DNA from: Bacillota bacterium
GTDB lineage: Bacteria; Bacillota; Clostridia; Peptostreptococcales; Acidaminobacteraceae
NCBI GenBank assembly: GCA_020161295.1
Contig: JAIUOA010000002.1
Location: 124,001-188,000 of the forward strand
Reading direction: 5' to 3'
Length of the DNA stretch: 64,000 nucleotides
The notes under the pieces: generated by a model
Seen by the model: only the letters and a program-made list of their open reading frames with translations
Databases searched by the model: none
What the model was told of the DNA's origin: nothing
Shown: piece after piece, positions 6,399 to 14,751 of the stretch
How positions within the stretch are numbered: the stretch's first letter is position 1
How the letters are laid out: each line of letters starts with the position of its first letter
Program-made: the position numbers and the translations under genes

Positions 6399-8381
6399 AT
6401 GAACGCACCGAAAAGACCTAGACCAGAATTCCCCAAGCGCGCTGTAATCACAGCGGGTATGCCTTACGGCAACAAATCTCTCCACTTTGGCCATATCGGC
6501 GGCGTGTTTATCCATGCGGATACGTATGCGCGTTTTTTAAGAGACCGCATCGGCACTGATAACGTCATTTTCGTTTCCGGAACGGATTGTTATGGCTCAC
6601 CGATTCTCGCCAGCTATAAAAAGCACATCGAGGAGACTGGCGAGCAAATTTCCATGGAAGACTACGTATTCAGATTTTATAAATTACAGACTCAAGTTTT
6701 AGCGGATTATGACGTTGCACCGAATCTATATGGCGCGTCTGCGTTTGGTGAGAGTGGCGCTGTGCATAATAAGGTATCTGAGGAACTCTTCAAAGCGCTA
6801 TATGATCAAGGGACGCTGAAAATCATGTCATCACCGCAATTTTTCGATCCCGTGGAGAACGTGTTTTTAAACGGTCGTCAAGTGGTTGGTAAATGCCCAG
6901 TGGATGGGTGTACTTCAGATAAAGCGTATGCGGATGAATGTGCACTCGGCCACCAATACATGCAAAATGAACTTATCGATCCAGTGAGCACGCTTTCAGG
7001 CGTCAAGCCGATATTAAAAGACGTGAACAACTGGTATTTTATCCTCGACGATTATATGGACCACCTTAAAGACATGGTGGGAAAAATGCGCAAGGAGAAG
7101 GTCCGTGCAAATGTGACCAATACCATTGAAGAGTTTTTAAAGCCGCCAGTAATCTACATTAAGCGTAAGGACCATGAAATGCTAGTAGAAAAGGGCGTTA
7201 AGGTGGGTGCCAATGACATCGCAGATGATGGCAAAAAGCCCTCACTCACCTATGAGTTTTCATCACTTGACGCGAGAGACGCTGCCAGAGAGATTCTCGA
7301 TGCTGAAGGGATACGCTACCGTACAGGTAAAACTTTAGTACCTTTCAGGCTTTCAGGAAACATCAACTGGGGCGTTCCAGTACCTAGCAAGGATGGCCTC
7401 GAGGACCTGACCTTCTGGGTATGGCCAGAATCATTGTGGGCACCGATCTCGTTCTGCATTACCCACTTGAAGCGCCAAAATAAGCCCAGCAGTGACTGGA
7501 CGAAGTGGTGGCTAGACCCAGAGGCAAAAGTATTCCAGTTTATCGGTGAGGACAACATCTACTTCTATGGCGTTGCAGAAATGGGCATGCTGATGGCTTA
7601 CCTCGGCATTCATCCTGAAGATAAGGACAACCTTGAGAAAGTGAATTTTCCTCAGCTAGTGGCCAACTGCCATTTATTGTTCCTCGATTCTAAGGCGAGC
7701 AGCTCGAGTGATATTAAACCACCTATGGCTCATGAACTCTTAGACCATTATTCTAAGGATCAACTCCGTATGCATTTCTTAAGCTTAGGTCTTTCTAAGA
7801 AGAGCGTCAGCTTTAGCCCGAAACCATTCGATCCAAGCTGTCCAGAGGATGCCCCTGATGTGGTGCTGAAGGATGGCAATCTCTTGACCAATGTCTATAA
7901 CAGGCTTTTAAGGTCGTGTTTTTATACGTCTCAAAAATATTTTGATTCCATGGTGCCTAGAGTGGCCATTAAGGACGAAATGAAGGCGCTGATTGAAAAG
8001 GCAGTGCTTGACTACGAGCACAACATGGCGAGACATGAGTTCCATCTCGTCATCTATACGCTGGACGATGTGATTAGGAACGTGAGCAAGTACTGGTCCA
8101 AGTACATGAAAATGGCTGATGATCAAGACGATAACGAGTTGAGAGCCAGTGTCGTAGCGGACTGTTTGTACGCTTCTAAGGTTATTCTCACCCTTCTACA
8201 TCCGATTACACCTTCTACATCCGAGTTTGTAAGAGAATACCTCGACCTCAACGAATCATTATGGTCGTGGGAATATATTTTCGAGGACATTACGGCGCAT
8301 ATGTCTTCACCTGACACGCATCGTCTCAAGTTTATCGAATCGAAGTTTGACTTCTATAAGAAACCTGAGAATCAGTTTTAA
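6399..8381 (+). CDS. MetRS-like class I aminoacyl-tRNA synthetase with altered KMSKS loop
   Basis: The 660-residue protein aligns by eye with methionyl-tRNA synthetase. It has the PYGN...HFGH signature (HIGH motif at 29-32), GTDCYGSP, a zinc-knuckle insertion (C166, C171, C181, H185), VWPESLWAP and FIGEDNIYF. The catalytic KMSKS loop, however, reads KASSSS at 432-437, losing the second lysine that stabilises the ATP transition state. A C-terminal EMAP-type tRNA-binding domain is absent. It may be a slow or repurposed MetRS paralogue or a housekeeping enzyme that has drifted; I cannot tell. ATG 6399 is chosen because GAGGAGG ends six bases upstream, whereas ATG 6393 overlaps it. Control is by the T-box leader. 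Confidence 0.75.
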   Translation: MNAPKRPRPEFPKRAVITAGMPYGNKSLHFGHIGGVFIHADTYARFLRDRIGTDNVIFVSGTDCYGSPILASYKKHIEETGEQISMEDYVFRFYKLQTQVLADYDVAPNLYGASAFGESGAVHNKVSEELFKALYDQGTLKIMSSPQFFDPVENVFLNGRQVVGKCPVDGCTSDKAYADECALGHQYMQNELIDPVSTLSGVKPILKDVNNWYFILDDYMDHLKDMVGKMRKEKVRANVTNTIEEFLKPPVIYIKRKDHEMLVEKGVKVGANDIADDGKKPSLTYEFSSLDARDAAREILDAEGIRYRTGKTLVPFRLSGNINWGVPVPSKDGLEDLTFWVWPESLWAPISFCITHLKRQNKPSSDWTKWWLDPEAKVFQFIGEDNIYFYGVAEMGMLMAYLGIHPEDKDNLEKVNFPQLVANCHLLFLDSKASSSSDIKPPMAHELLDHYSKDQLRMHFLSLGLSKKSVSFSPKPFDPSCPEDAPDVVLKDGNLLTNVYNRLLRSCFYTSQKYFDSMVPRVAIKDEMKALIEKAVLDYEHNMARHEFHLVIYTLDDVIRNVSKYWSKYMKMADDQDDNELRASVVADCLYASKVILTLLHPITPSTSEFVREYLDLNESLWSWEYIFEDITAHMSSPDTHRLKFIESKFDFYKKPENQF

Positions 8382-8385
8382 AGAT

Positions 8386-8427
8386 AAGTTCCATTTTCAG
8401 TATTTTGCTGAAAGTGGAACTTTTTTT
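8386..8427 (+). terminator. Terminator of the MetRS-like gene
   Basis: AAGTTCCA-TTTTCAG pairs with CTGAAAG-TGGAACTT, followed by a T run, five bases after the stop codon. Confidence 0.88.
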
Positions 8428-8500
8428 AGGCTACCTCCGTCTTATTATCATCTGCAGAACACAAAATACATTAAACTAGGTTATTTAGAGGAGGTCCGAT

Positions 8501-9055
8501 ATGAAATCAAGACCGAGACATTTGAAATTCGGGATATTATTAATGACAGGCATCGTGGTTCTAACAGGGTGTACGACGAAATCACCTGCTGAGCAGCAGG
8601 ATAAAAGTGGGGATAAGCCGGTTCAAATGCCCATCGCTGTTGAGGAAACCACTGAGGCTTCAGCCACACCAGAGGAAACCACAGCTGACCCGGCAGCAGG
8701 TACTAGCTTAGCCGTTACTGATCCAAATGCGAAAGCCATGGCCTTCGACCGTCAAATTGAGGGAATCGTGAAGATAACACTGACAAATTTGGATGGGAAC
8801 ACCATCGATAAAGCTTTTTCAAGTACGGAAGTAGAAGCCATAAAAGCTGCCTTTAATGAAAGCTACATCATGGACACCGCGTTTATCGAAATGATAGCAG
8901 GTGCAACCATGAGCATTACACTTGAAGATGGCAGAGAAGTGTTTATTCATAGTTATGGTGATGAAAATTTCATCGTGGCAAGAATAGGCGAAGGTGAGAC
9001 GTATCATTTAGGTTGTACCCTCATCGGAAAAATCCTTTTGGAAAGCTACGAATAA
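8501..9055 (+). CDS. Putative lipoprotein of unknown function
   Basis: The 184-residue protein starts with a type II signal peptide (lipobox LTGC, Cys at about residue 24), then a Thr/Glu/Ala-rich spacer and a C-terminal globular region of about 115 residues beginning AKAMAFDRQIEGIVKI. I do not recognise the domain. It should be exported and lipid-anchored. GAGGAGG lies six bases before the ATG. Terminators on both sides make it monocistronic. Confidence 0.75.
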   Translation: MKSRPRHLKFGILLMTGIVVLTGCTTKSPAEQQDKSGDKPVQMPIAVEETTEASATPEETTADPAAGTSLAVTDPNAKAMAFDRQIEGIVKITLTNLDGNTIDKAFSSTEVEAIKAAFNESYIMDTAFIEMIAGATMSITLEDGREVFIHSYGDENFIVARIGEGETYHLGCTLIGKILLESYE

Positions 9056-9065
9056 GTGGTAAATC

Positions 9066-9104
9066 AAAAAGACAATCTCCAGAGTAATGGGGATTGTCTT
9101 TTTA
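9066..9104. terminator. Bidirectional terminator
   Basis: AAAAAGACAATCTCC pairs with GGGGATTGTCTTTTT (one G-T pair). It sits between the convergent lipoprotein and HTH genes. Confidence 0.85.
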
Positions 9105-9126
9105 TGTATGCACACCATTATATGTC

Positions 9127-9570
9127 TTATTCCTTTGTTTTGATGATGGACTCTAGTCCGCGCTCAAGTAGAAGCTCTTCTGTGTCGTATAGGGACCAGC
9201 CCTTATTCAGTGCAAACATCACCACGGCATCGCGTTGATCCTTTACATAGAGCTCCGATTTTTCAGCGAGTTTCAAAAGCCGATTAGTCTGTTCCAGTGT
9301 GCAGTTGATGCCTAACGCGATTTGGAGTACTTTTGTGCGCGAAGGTTGCCGCTTACCATTAAACAGTTGATAACCATAGGATTCATTGATTTGTGAACGC
9401 TTTAAACAATCGGAAATCCTAAGCCCTTTGGCCTCGATTAGTTTGTAGAGAAAATCATTAAAGTGCTCCGCATCTATTTTTTTATCATGATGGTCTAGAA
9501 ACGTGTGAATATCATGGCTATTGATTAGCCGCTCAGCTAATATTTCTGTGGTAGGTTTACGATTATCCAT
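9127..9570 (-). CDS. XRE-like HTH regulator paired with a pseudokinase
   Basis: This 147-residue protein has a helix-turn-helix of the Cro/C1 type at about 45-105 (LRISDCLKRSQINESYGYQL), then a helical C-terminus. It is small and cytoplasmic, with no sensor domain I can see. Start ATG 9570 follows AGTGGAG by six bases; the longer form from GTG 9582 would start inside that site. It is divergent from the kinase-like gene at 9735. Its own promoter is bracketed by a perfect 12-bp inverted repeat, so autoregulation is likely. The divergent pairing suggests the kinase-like protein is its partner or target. Confidence 0.8.
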   Translation of the reverse strand: MDNRKPTTEILAERLINSHDIHTFLDHHDKKIDAEHFNDFLYKLIEAKGLRISDCLKRSQINESYGYQLFNGKRQPSRTKVLQIALGINCTLEQTNRLLKLAEKSELYVKDQRDAVVMFALNKGWSLYDTEELLLERGLESIIKTKE

Positions 9571-9583
9571 AATTGGCTCCACT

Positions 9584-9629
9584 TGGTCATGTTTTTGTAA
9601 TCAATTACCATTATACTAAAACATGACCA
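9584..9629. promoter_or_regulatory. Operator: 12-bp inverted repeat bracketing the -10 box
   Basis: TGGTCATGTTTT (9584-9595) and AAAACATGACCA (9618-9629) are exact complements 22 bases apart. One arm lies between the -35 and -10 of the minus-strand promoter and the other just downstream of the -10. A dimer or looped tetramer bound here would block RNA polymerase. The divergent HTH protein is the obvious candidate ligand. Confidence 0.75.
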
Positions 9630-9638
9630 CTATCACAA
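9610..9638 (-). promoter_or_regulatory. Sigma-A promoter of the HTH gene
   Basis: On the minus strand TTGTGA (9638-9633), 17 bases, TATAAT (9615-9610). It is interleaved with the 12-bp inverted repeat. Confidence 0.8.
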
Positions 9639-9734
9639 CCAGTCGAACCTAAAAAGTGTGCAATTTGAATAAGGTTTCTTTAGCCACCTGAGCTATACTG
9701 AATTCAAAGTATTTCAGTGCTATCGGGTGGTGTT

Positions 9735-10379
9735 ATGACAGACAAGAAGAACGACTTTAAGAAAAGTGTCGAATTCGACTTATACAAAAGTGAATTTGGA
9801 AGCACTTTACTAAAAGAATATCATATCAAATCACTGCTCAGTAAAAGCGATCTGAGCAACCTTTATCTGTTAGAACGAAAATGCGATGGACACCTGTTCG
9901 TTCTAAAGGCCATATCTTCAATACGCTACATGGCGCACCCGATAGCACTTAAGAAATACCCCGGACTAACTGAAATCTCAGCTGTTTATGAAACAACATC
10001 CTATCGGTACCTATTAAAGCGCTATGCCGCTGGAGAACCGTTGAATGCTAAAATCGAAAACGAAGGCCTTTTGACTGAGGCAGAAACGCATCACGTACTG
10101 CTACAAATTTATGAAACCACATACCGACTATTTAAGGAGCTGCCTTCACTTTATTTACCTAACCTGTCGACAGAACACCTCATTATCGACGGTAATCAAA
10201 ATGTGACACTTCTAGGGATTGAATCAATAAGATGTGCCACACGCGAAGTGGAGGATTATCTATTTAGGTGTTTCAATCGTCTTTATACGATGATGTCTGG
10301 CCTGGAACGTCCTGCTGAAATCAATAATTATAACCAGTGGGGCTACTATTTGATCGCATCAAAAGGGATCCATTTATAA
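9735..10379 (+). CDS. Degenerate protein kinase-like protein (probable pseudokinase)
   Basis: The 214-residue protein resembles the core of a Ser/Thr kinase. A glycine-loop-like start leads to FVLKAI with the ATP-anchoring Lys, and the region LPNLSTEHLIIDGNQNVTLL sits where HRDLKPxN...DFG is expected. The catalytic Asp of HRD and the DFG Asp are both missing, and no membrane or sensor segment is attached. I infer a non-catalytic binding or scaffold role. ATG 9735 has GGTGG close upstream; GTG 9717 is less likely. It is divergent from the HTH gene and followed, through a hairpin, by a diguanylate cyclase. Confidence 0.65.
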   Translation: MTDKKNDFKKSVEFDLYKSEFGSTLLKEYHIKSLLSKSDLSNLYLLERKCDGHLFVLKAISSIRYMAHPIALKKYPGLTEISAVYETTSYRYLLKRYAAGEPLNAKIENEGLLTEAETHHVLLQIYETTYRLFKELPSLYLPNLSTEHLIIDGNQNVTLLGIESIRCATREVEDYLFRCFNRLYTMMSGLERPAEINNYNQWGYYLIASKGIHL

Positions 10380-10387
10380 TGATAATT

Positions 10388-10452
10388 AATACCCTCCCAT
10401 ACAAAATCCGTGATAGAATATTGCCATAGACGGATTGCGTTAGGAGGGTATT
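10388..10452 (+). promoter_or_regulatory. Hairpin enclosing the ribosome site of the diguanylate cyclase
   Basis: AATACCCTCC (10388-10397) pairs exactly with GGAGGGTATT (10443-10452), which contains the ribosome site and abuts the TTG start at 10453. Inside, AATCCGT (10405-10411) pairs with ACGGATT (10430-10436). Folded, this RNA hides the ribosome site. It could be a thermometer, a ligand- or protein-controlled switch, or a weak attenuator after the pseudokinase gene. I recognise no known riboswitch in it. Confidence 0.6.
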
Positions 10453-12078
10453 TTGAAGTTAACAACCTATTTAAACCACGAGCTTATTCGTTCGAAACGG
10501 CTGGCATCAGAAGACCCAAAGCGTTCTTTCGCAGCGGCTGAAATGGTTTTAGAGCTATCTAGCAAGCATCAACTAAGGTTGATTTCTGGGCAAGCTTTGT
10601 TTCACATGGCCTATGCATGCCGTGTCATGTCGGATTATGGAAAAGGGCTAAACTATGCCTTCCAATCACTAGATCTACTTAAATCCTGTGAAGATGTGAT
10701 TGGCATATGTAGAGCACAGAATATTATCGGCATCATCTATTTCTATTTTGGTGCCTATGACGATGCCATCTCTTATTTTTTGTCCGCCCTGCCATTGGCA
10801 CAAAAGGCCTCTGACGCGAATTTGGAGACCTCGATTCTGAATAACATCGGTGAAATTTACAGGGAAGCAAAAAACGATGATAAAGCGTTCAAGTATTATG
10901 AGAAAGCTTTGAAAATTGCACTCGAGAACGCGTTGATGGTCAATGCTTCAGCCATTCATCTCAACATGGGCGAGGTCCTTTTCCATAGCAAGCAGTACGA
11001 TAAATCGCTGACCCATCTGACACGTGCGTATGTGATCATCAAGGACATGAACCACTTACTGGAGCAAGGAGAGATCGAGACCAAGCTCGGCCGTGCCAAT
11101 GTTCATGCGGGTCAGTTATCGAAGGCGAGAGACTATTTCCTTTCAGCATTAGAGAAGCTTAAGGTGGTGGAAAACAAGTTTTACCTCGTAGACCTTTTAG
11201 TTGAAATGGCCAGTTTAGATGTCATCTCCGGGAAAAGCCCGATGAGAAATTTAAATGAAGCCTTGGAAATCGCCATCGCTCAAAAATTTGAAAAAAAAGT
11301 GGCCGATATTTATCTACTGATTTCATCCTATTATGAAAGCCAGCGGGATTACCGGATGGCCTTTGATTATTATCGCAACCATCATTTAAAGTTGAATGAA
11401 GTGGATGCCAGTAATCTCTCTAAAAAGCTTGAAATCCTATCCATAGAGATTGCCAGGTCGAATGATGTTTCTGAACGACATGAGCTAAATATCATCAATG
11501 AACGCTTAATCAAGGATGTCGAAGTTCAGAAGCAAGCACTGGAGCAGATGAGGGAAAAACATCAAGAGTTGATTAAAGAAAATCAGTATGATGAGCTGAC
11601 GGAGGTGCTTAATCGAAGAGGTCTGGAAAAGCGTTCTAAGCAGTTTTTTGAAAATCAGTCACGGATTAAAGGCGTCATGATGATTCTGGATATCGATTAT
11701 TTTAAACGATATAATGACACCTTTGGACATGTTAGGGGGGACTGGTGTTTAAAAACCATCGCGAAAGGACTCGGTGAACTGTTCAGGGATCACCTTTTCG
11801 GTCGGTATGGCGGTGAAGAATTTATCGCGTTTGTCAGATGTGAAACAAAAGAAGACGCTATCGATCTAATGGAGCAAGCGCGCAAGCGTGTGGCTTCCAT
11901 GGCCATCGATAGGGGCCTTTCAGATGGCACTACTGTGACCATAAGTGTCGGAGGCACTTTTGGTGAGCTTTCAGCCGATCAGATTAGACAGGCAGTGGAT
12001 ATGGCGGATAAAGCCCTCTATCAAGCTAAGGATGAAGGCAGAGATCGCGTGATGCTCATGCCAGCAAACCTATTGTAA
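10453..12078 (+). CDS. TPR-repeat diguanylate cyclase
   Basis: The 541-residue soluble protein has about seven tetratricopeptide-like helical repeats (residues 20-330), a coiled-coil linker (about 335-380) and a C-terminal GGDEF domain with an intact GGEEF active site (453-457). It should make cyclic di-GMP from two GTP. The sequence before GGEEF (FRDHLFGRY) lacks the RxxD inhibitory site, so product feedback may be absent. TPR-GGDEF proteins usually take input through protein contacts. The start is TTG 10453 with AGGAGGG upstream; both the rare start and the hairpin over the ribosome site point to low or conditional translation. Confidence 0.88.
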   Translation: MKLTTYLNHELIRSKRLASEDPKRSFAAAEMVLELSSKHQLRLISGQALFHMAYACRVMSDYGKGLNYAFQSLDLLKSCEDVIGICRAQNIIGIIYFYFGAYDDAISYFLSALPLAQKASDANLETSILNNIGEIYREAKNDDKAFKYYEKALKIALENALMVNASAIHLNMGEVLFHSKQYDKSLTHLTRAYVIIKDMNHLLEQGEIETKLGRANVHAGQLSKARDYFLSALEKLKVVENKFYLVDLLVEMASLDVISGKSPMRNLNEALEIAIAQKFEKKVADIYLLISSYYESQRDYRMAFDYYRNHHLKLNEVDASNLSKKLEILSIEIARSNDVSERHELNIINERLIKDVEVQKQALEQMREKHQELIKENQYDELTEVLNRRGLEKRSKQFFENQSRIKGVMMILDIDYFKRYNDTFGHVRGDWCLKTIAKGLGELFRDHLFGRYGGEEFIAFVRCETKEDAIDLMEQARKRVASMAIDRGLSDGTTVTISVGGTFGELSADQIRQAVDMADKALYQAKDEGRDRVMLMPANLL

Positions 12079-12153
12079 TAAATCGCAATGTTTATTCATT
12101 TCCAGAACTGGTAATAATATAGTAGTTCAAAAAATGAATAAAGGAGATTTGTT

Positions 12154-12522
12154 ATGGGAAAATTTGTCGTTAGGGAAACAAAAACAGGCGTAAAATTCGA
12201 TTTAAAAGCCACTAATGGTCAAGTCATCGGCACTTCAGAAGTGTATTCCAGCAAAAGGTCCTGCTTAAATGGCATCGAGAGTGTGAAGCACAATGTCGCT
12301 GTTGCCCATTTTGAAGATCAAACTGTAGAAGGCTTCGAAAAAGTCACCAATCCAAAATTTGAAATGTATGTGGATAAGGCTGGAGAATGTCGTTTTCGAT
12401 TAAAAGCGAAGAATGGAGAAATCATTTTGGAGTCCGAGGGCTATAAAACGAAGGCAAACTGCTTAAACGGCATTGAGAGTGTTAAGAAAAACGCACCGGA
12501 TGCGCTGATCGTTGAAGAGTAG
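12154..12522 (+). CDS. DUF1508 (YegP-like) protein, two tandem repeats
   Basis: The 122-residue protein is made of two DUF1508 units of about 55 residues. Each begins with F-x-(V/M)-x-x-x-x-x-G-x-x-(R/K)-F and ends in CLNGIESVKxNA. YegP-like proteins are small dimer-like folds whose function remains unclear. AAAGGAG lies seven bases before the ATG. Confidence 0.85.
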   Translation: MGKFVVRETKTGVKFDLKATNGQVIGTSEVYSSKRSCLNGIESVKHNVAVAHFEDQTVEGFEKVTNPKFEMYVDKAGECRFRLKAKNGEIILESEGYKTKANCLNGIESVKKNAPDALIVEE

Positions 12523-12534
12523 CTTATTATTTCC

Positions 12535-12563
12535 TTGCCCGAAATATTAGCTTCCATTATAAT
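12535..12563 (+). promoter_or_regulatory. Promoter of the M29 aminopeptidase
   Basis: TTGCCC (12535-12540), 17 bases, TATAAT (12558-12563), 36 bases before the start codon. Confidence 0.7.
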
Positions 12564-12598
12564 TAAAGTTGAGTCAAAAAGTTGTAAAGGAGACTAAT

Positions 12599-13831
12599 AT
12601 GAAGGACTATACGGCACAACTCGAGAAATACGCAGATTTGGTGGTCAATGTCGGCATTAATGTTCAACCTATGGAAGGACTAATCATAACCTCAAATGCT
12701 TCGGGATTACCACTAGCGCGTGAAGCCATGAAGAAGGCTTATGCTGCAGGTGCAAAACATGTTGAGTTCATGATGGCAGATGATGCCATGACCTTAGCGC
12801 GTTATCACCACGCAAAGGATTATGTTTTTGAACAATATCCAGAGTGGAAAGTCGAGCTATTAATCAAGTTGTATGAAAGTAATTACCATCATCTTTACAT
12901 CATTGCACCAGATCCTGAGCTTTTAAAAGACATCCCTGGTGACATCATCGCAAAAGATCAAAGAAACGCTTCTGCAGCGATGTCTCCAGCGACAAAATAC
13001 CGTATGACTGGACAAACCAAATGGTGCATCGCGGCGGTTCCGTCTGAAGCATGGGCTTTAAGTGTGTATCCAGATGAATCTGTGGAAACGGCCATGGACT
13101 TACTATGGGATAAAATCTTTGACGCCACGCGCGTTAGCGAAAAGGATCCTGTTGAAGCGTGGAAGGTTCACGATCAGAATTTAAAGAAATATAAAAATTA
13201 CCTTAACGATCAGCAATTTGAAAAATTAGTATTTACTGCACCAGGCACAGCGCTTGAAATTGGCCTCGCTGATGAACACTACTGGATGGGTGGGTCGAAA
13301 CAAAGCTTAGCAGGGATTCCATTCGTCGCCAATATTCCGACTGAGGAGGTTTTCACGACACCTCACCGTTATCGGGTAAACGGCACAGTGAAATCCACGA
13401 AACCACTCAGTCATAATGGTAAACTTGTTGAAGACTTTGGTTTTACCTTTGAAGACGGCAAAGTGGTCGATTATTATGCAGCAAAAGGTAAAGAAGTCCT
13501 TGATGCGATGCTCGGTAACGATGAAGGCGCGCGCTACTTAGGGGAAGTGGCATTGGTTCAAAACGATTCACCTATTTCTAATACGGGAATCCTTTTCAAC
13601 AACACCTTGTTTGATGAAAACGCATCGGTACATTTGGCGCTCGGAAGAGCTTATGCCTACGCGATGCAAAATGGGTCAAACCTCACACAAGAAGAACTGG
13701 AAGCAAAAGGCGCCAATTTCAGCTTGATTCATGTGGATTTCATGATCGGCGGCCCAGAAATGGAAATCGTCGCCTATACGAAGACCGGTGAAACAGTGAA
13801 ATTGTTTAGCGCAGGTAATTGGACGTTCTAA
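12599..13831 (+). CDS. M29 family aminopeptidase (AmpS-like)
   Basis: The 410-residue length is typical of M29 metallo-aminopeptidases (thermophilic aminopeptidase T, AmpS), which remove N-terminal residues from peptides using two metal ions. The C-terminal half contains the conserved EEVFTTPHR, LGEVALV, NTLFDENASVHLALGRAY and HVDFMIGG segments that carry the metal ligands. No signal peptide, so cytoplasmic peptide turnover is likely. ATG 12599 follows AAAGGAG; the in-frame ATG 12569 lies upstream of that site. A lipoprotein gene follows after 11 bases and probably shares the transcript. Confidence 0.9.
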   Translation: MKDYTAQLEKYADLVVNVGINVQPMEGLIITSNASGLPLAREAMKKAYAAGAKHVEFMMADDAMTLARYHHAKDYVFEQYPEWKVELLIKLYESNYHHLYIIAPDPELLKDIPGDIIAKDQRNASAAMSPATKYRMTGQTKWCIAAVPSEAWALSVYPDESVETAMDLLWDKIFDATRVSEKDPVEAWKVHDQNLKKYKNYLNDQQFEKLVFTAPGTALEIGLADEHYWMGGSKQSLAGIPFVANIPTEEVFTTPHRYRVNGTVKSTKPLSHNGKLVEDFGFTFEDGKVVDYYAAKGKEVLDAMLGNDEGARYLGEVALVQNDSPISNTGILFNNTLFDENASVHLALGRAYAYAMQNGSNLTQEELEAKGANFSLIHVDFMIGGPEMEIVAYTKTGETVKLFSAGNWTF

Positions 13832-13842
13832 GGAGAGTAGAT

Positions 13843-14538
13843 ATGAGTAAAAAGAGATTCACGATGGGCATCATGATGATGCTATTATTGATGCTCGTCA
13901 TGACGGGTTGTGGGAGTAATGAGTCCACAGATACCACTGCACCACAGACGGAAATTGCTACAGATGAGTTTGGCGCAGCAATCGATTTTGACACCGTTTA
14001 TATCGACGAACTTCCAACTGAAATTGCACTTGAGGTGAACGCCCTTATCGTCGACAGAGGCTATCATGTTTGGCAAAGTGAAGGGGAGCAAATCGTCATG
14101 ATTTCCAGTGGGGAGAAGCCGACAGGGGGTTACGGAATTGAAGTGGTCAGCTTAGCCGATTATGACGGTGAATATAAGATTCTCGTAGGTGAAGGTAAGC
14201 CTGGAAAGGATGCGGTGGTTCCTCAAGTCATCACTTATCCCTATGTCATCATCAAATTTGTCGGGGATTTAGAAGTGACTGAAGTTGTGAATGAAATGAC
14301 GGAAGAATTCGCATTACTTGAATCTAAGCCGATTGAGCTTTTCTCAGCGGATGGGATTTACCAAGGACAAATTGATAATAATAGCATCGAAGTGAAGGTT
14401 GGCGATCAGTATTTAGTACTTCGTAGCTTCGACTTTGAGACGTTATTGGTCGGTATTGAGACCGGAGACGAGGTTGTCGTTGAGTACACCACCAATTCAG
14501 ATGGTCAAAACGAACTGGTCACCTTGAAGAAAAAATAA
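13843..14538 (+). CDS. Lipoprotein with PrcB-type domain
   Basis: The 231-residue protein has a type II signal peptide (lipobox MTGC at about residues 22-25). Its middle region contains PTGGYGIEV and TYPYVIIKF, features of the PrcB C-terminal domain (PF14343) found in treponemal protease complexes and many Firmicute lipoproteins. The C-terminus has an extra small beta domain (about 160-231). The molecular role is unknown; it should sit on the outer face of the membrane. AAGGAGAG precedes ATG 13843. Confidence 0.75.
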   Translation: MSKKRFTMGIMMMLLLMLVMTGCGSNESTDTTAPQTEIATDEFGAAIDFDTVYIDELPTEIALEVNALIVDRGYHVWQSEGEQIVMISSGEKPTGGYGIEVVSLADYDGEYKILVGEGKPGKDAVVPQVITYPYVIIKFVGDLEVTEVVNEMTEEFALLESKPIELFSADGIYQGQIDNNSIEVKVGDQYLVLRSFDFETLLVGIETGDEVVVEYTTNSDGQNELVTLKKK

Positions 14539-14561
14539 CATCAATTTGGTACGGCAATCGC

Positions 14562-14590
14562 TTGAACGCTCTTTAACTGCGTGGTATAAT
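14562..14590 (+). promoter_or_regulatory. Promoter of the riboswitch/decarboxylase transcript
   Basis: TTGAAC (14562-14567), 17 bases, TATAAT (14585-14590), just upstream of the structured leader. Confidence 0.85.
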
Positions 14591-14599
14591 GGCTTTGTT

Positions 14600-14700
14600 A
14601 GTTTAAGGGAGTAGCTTGCGACGATAAGTCGTGTAGGTGATCGTCATGACGGCATAAGCCCGGTCATCTGCTCAGAAATGAAAGCGAGACTTTTACTTCA
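14600..14700 (+). promoter_or_regulatory. yybP-ykoY-like (Mn2+ family) riboswitch
   Basis: The leader contains AAGGGAGTAGC near its 5' end, CCCGG in the middle and GCGAGACTTTT at its 3' end, the hallmark blocks of the yybP-ykoY class whose known ligand is Mn2+. The 3' block is also the 5' arm of the following terminator, so ligand binding should free the downstream gene. The first block has one G fewer than the usual GGGG. The downstream gene, a Na+-pump subunit, is not a usual Mn2+ target, so ligand identity is open. Confidence 0.72.
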
Positions 14701-14723
14701 TTTTGAAGTAGAAGTCTTTTTTT
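14687..14723 (+). terminator. Riboswitch expression-platform terminator
   Basis: AGACTTTTACTTC pairs with GAAGTAGAAGTCT around ATTTT, followed by seven T. It overlaps the riboswitch GCGAGAC block. Confidence 0.88.
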
Positions 14724-14751
14724 GCCTTAAAATTTATTTGGGGAGGAAATT

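Noticed and set aside
8347..8592. ORF spanning the MetRS-like gene end and the lipoprotein start
   Set aside because: It reads through a strong terminator and the ribosome site of the next gene.
11780..11822. RxxD inhibitory site of the diguanylate cyclase
   Set aside because: The residues before GGEEF are FRDHLFGRY, so Arg and Asp are not in the required spacing.
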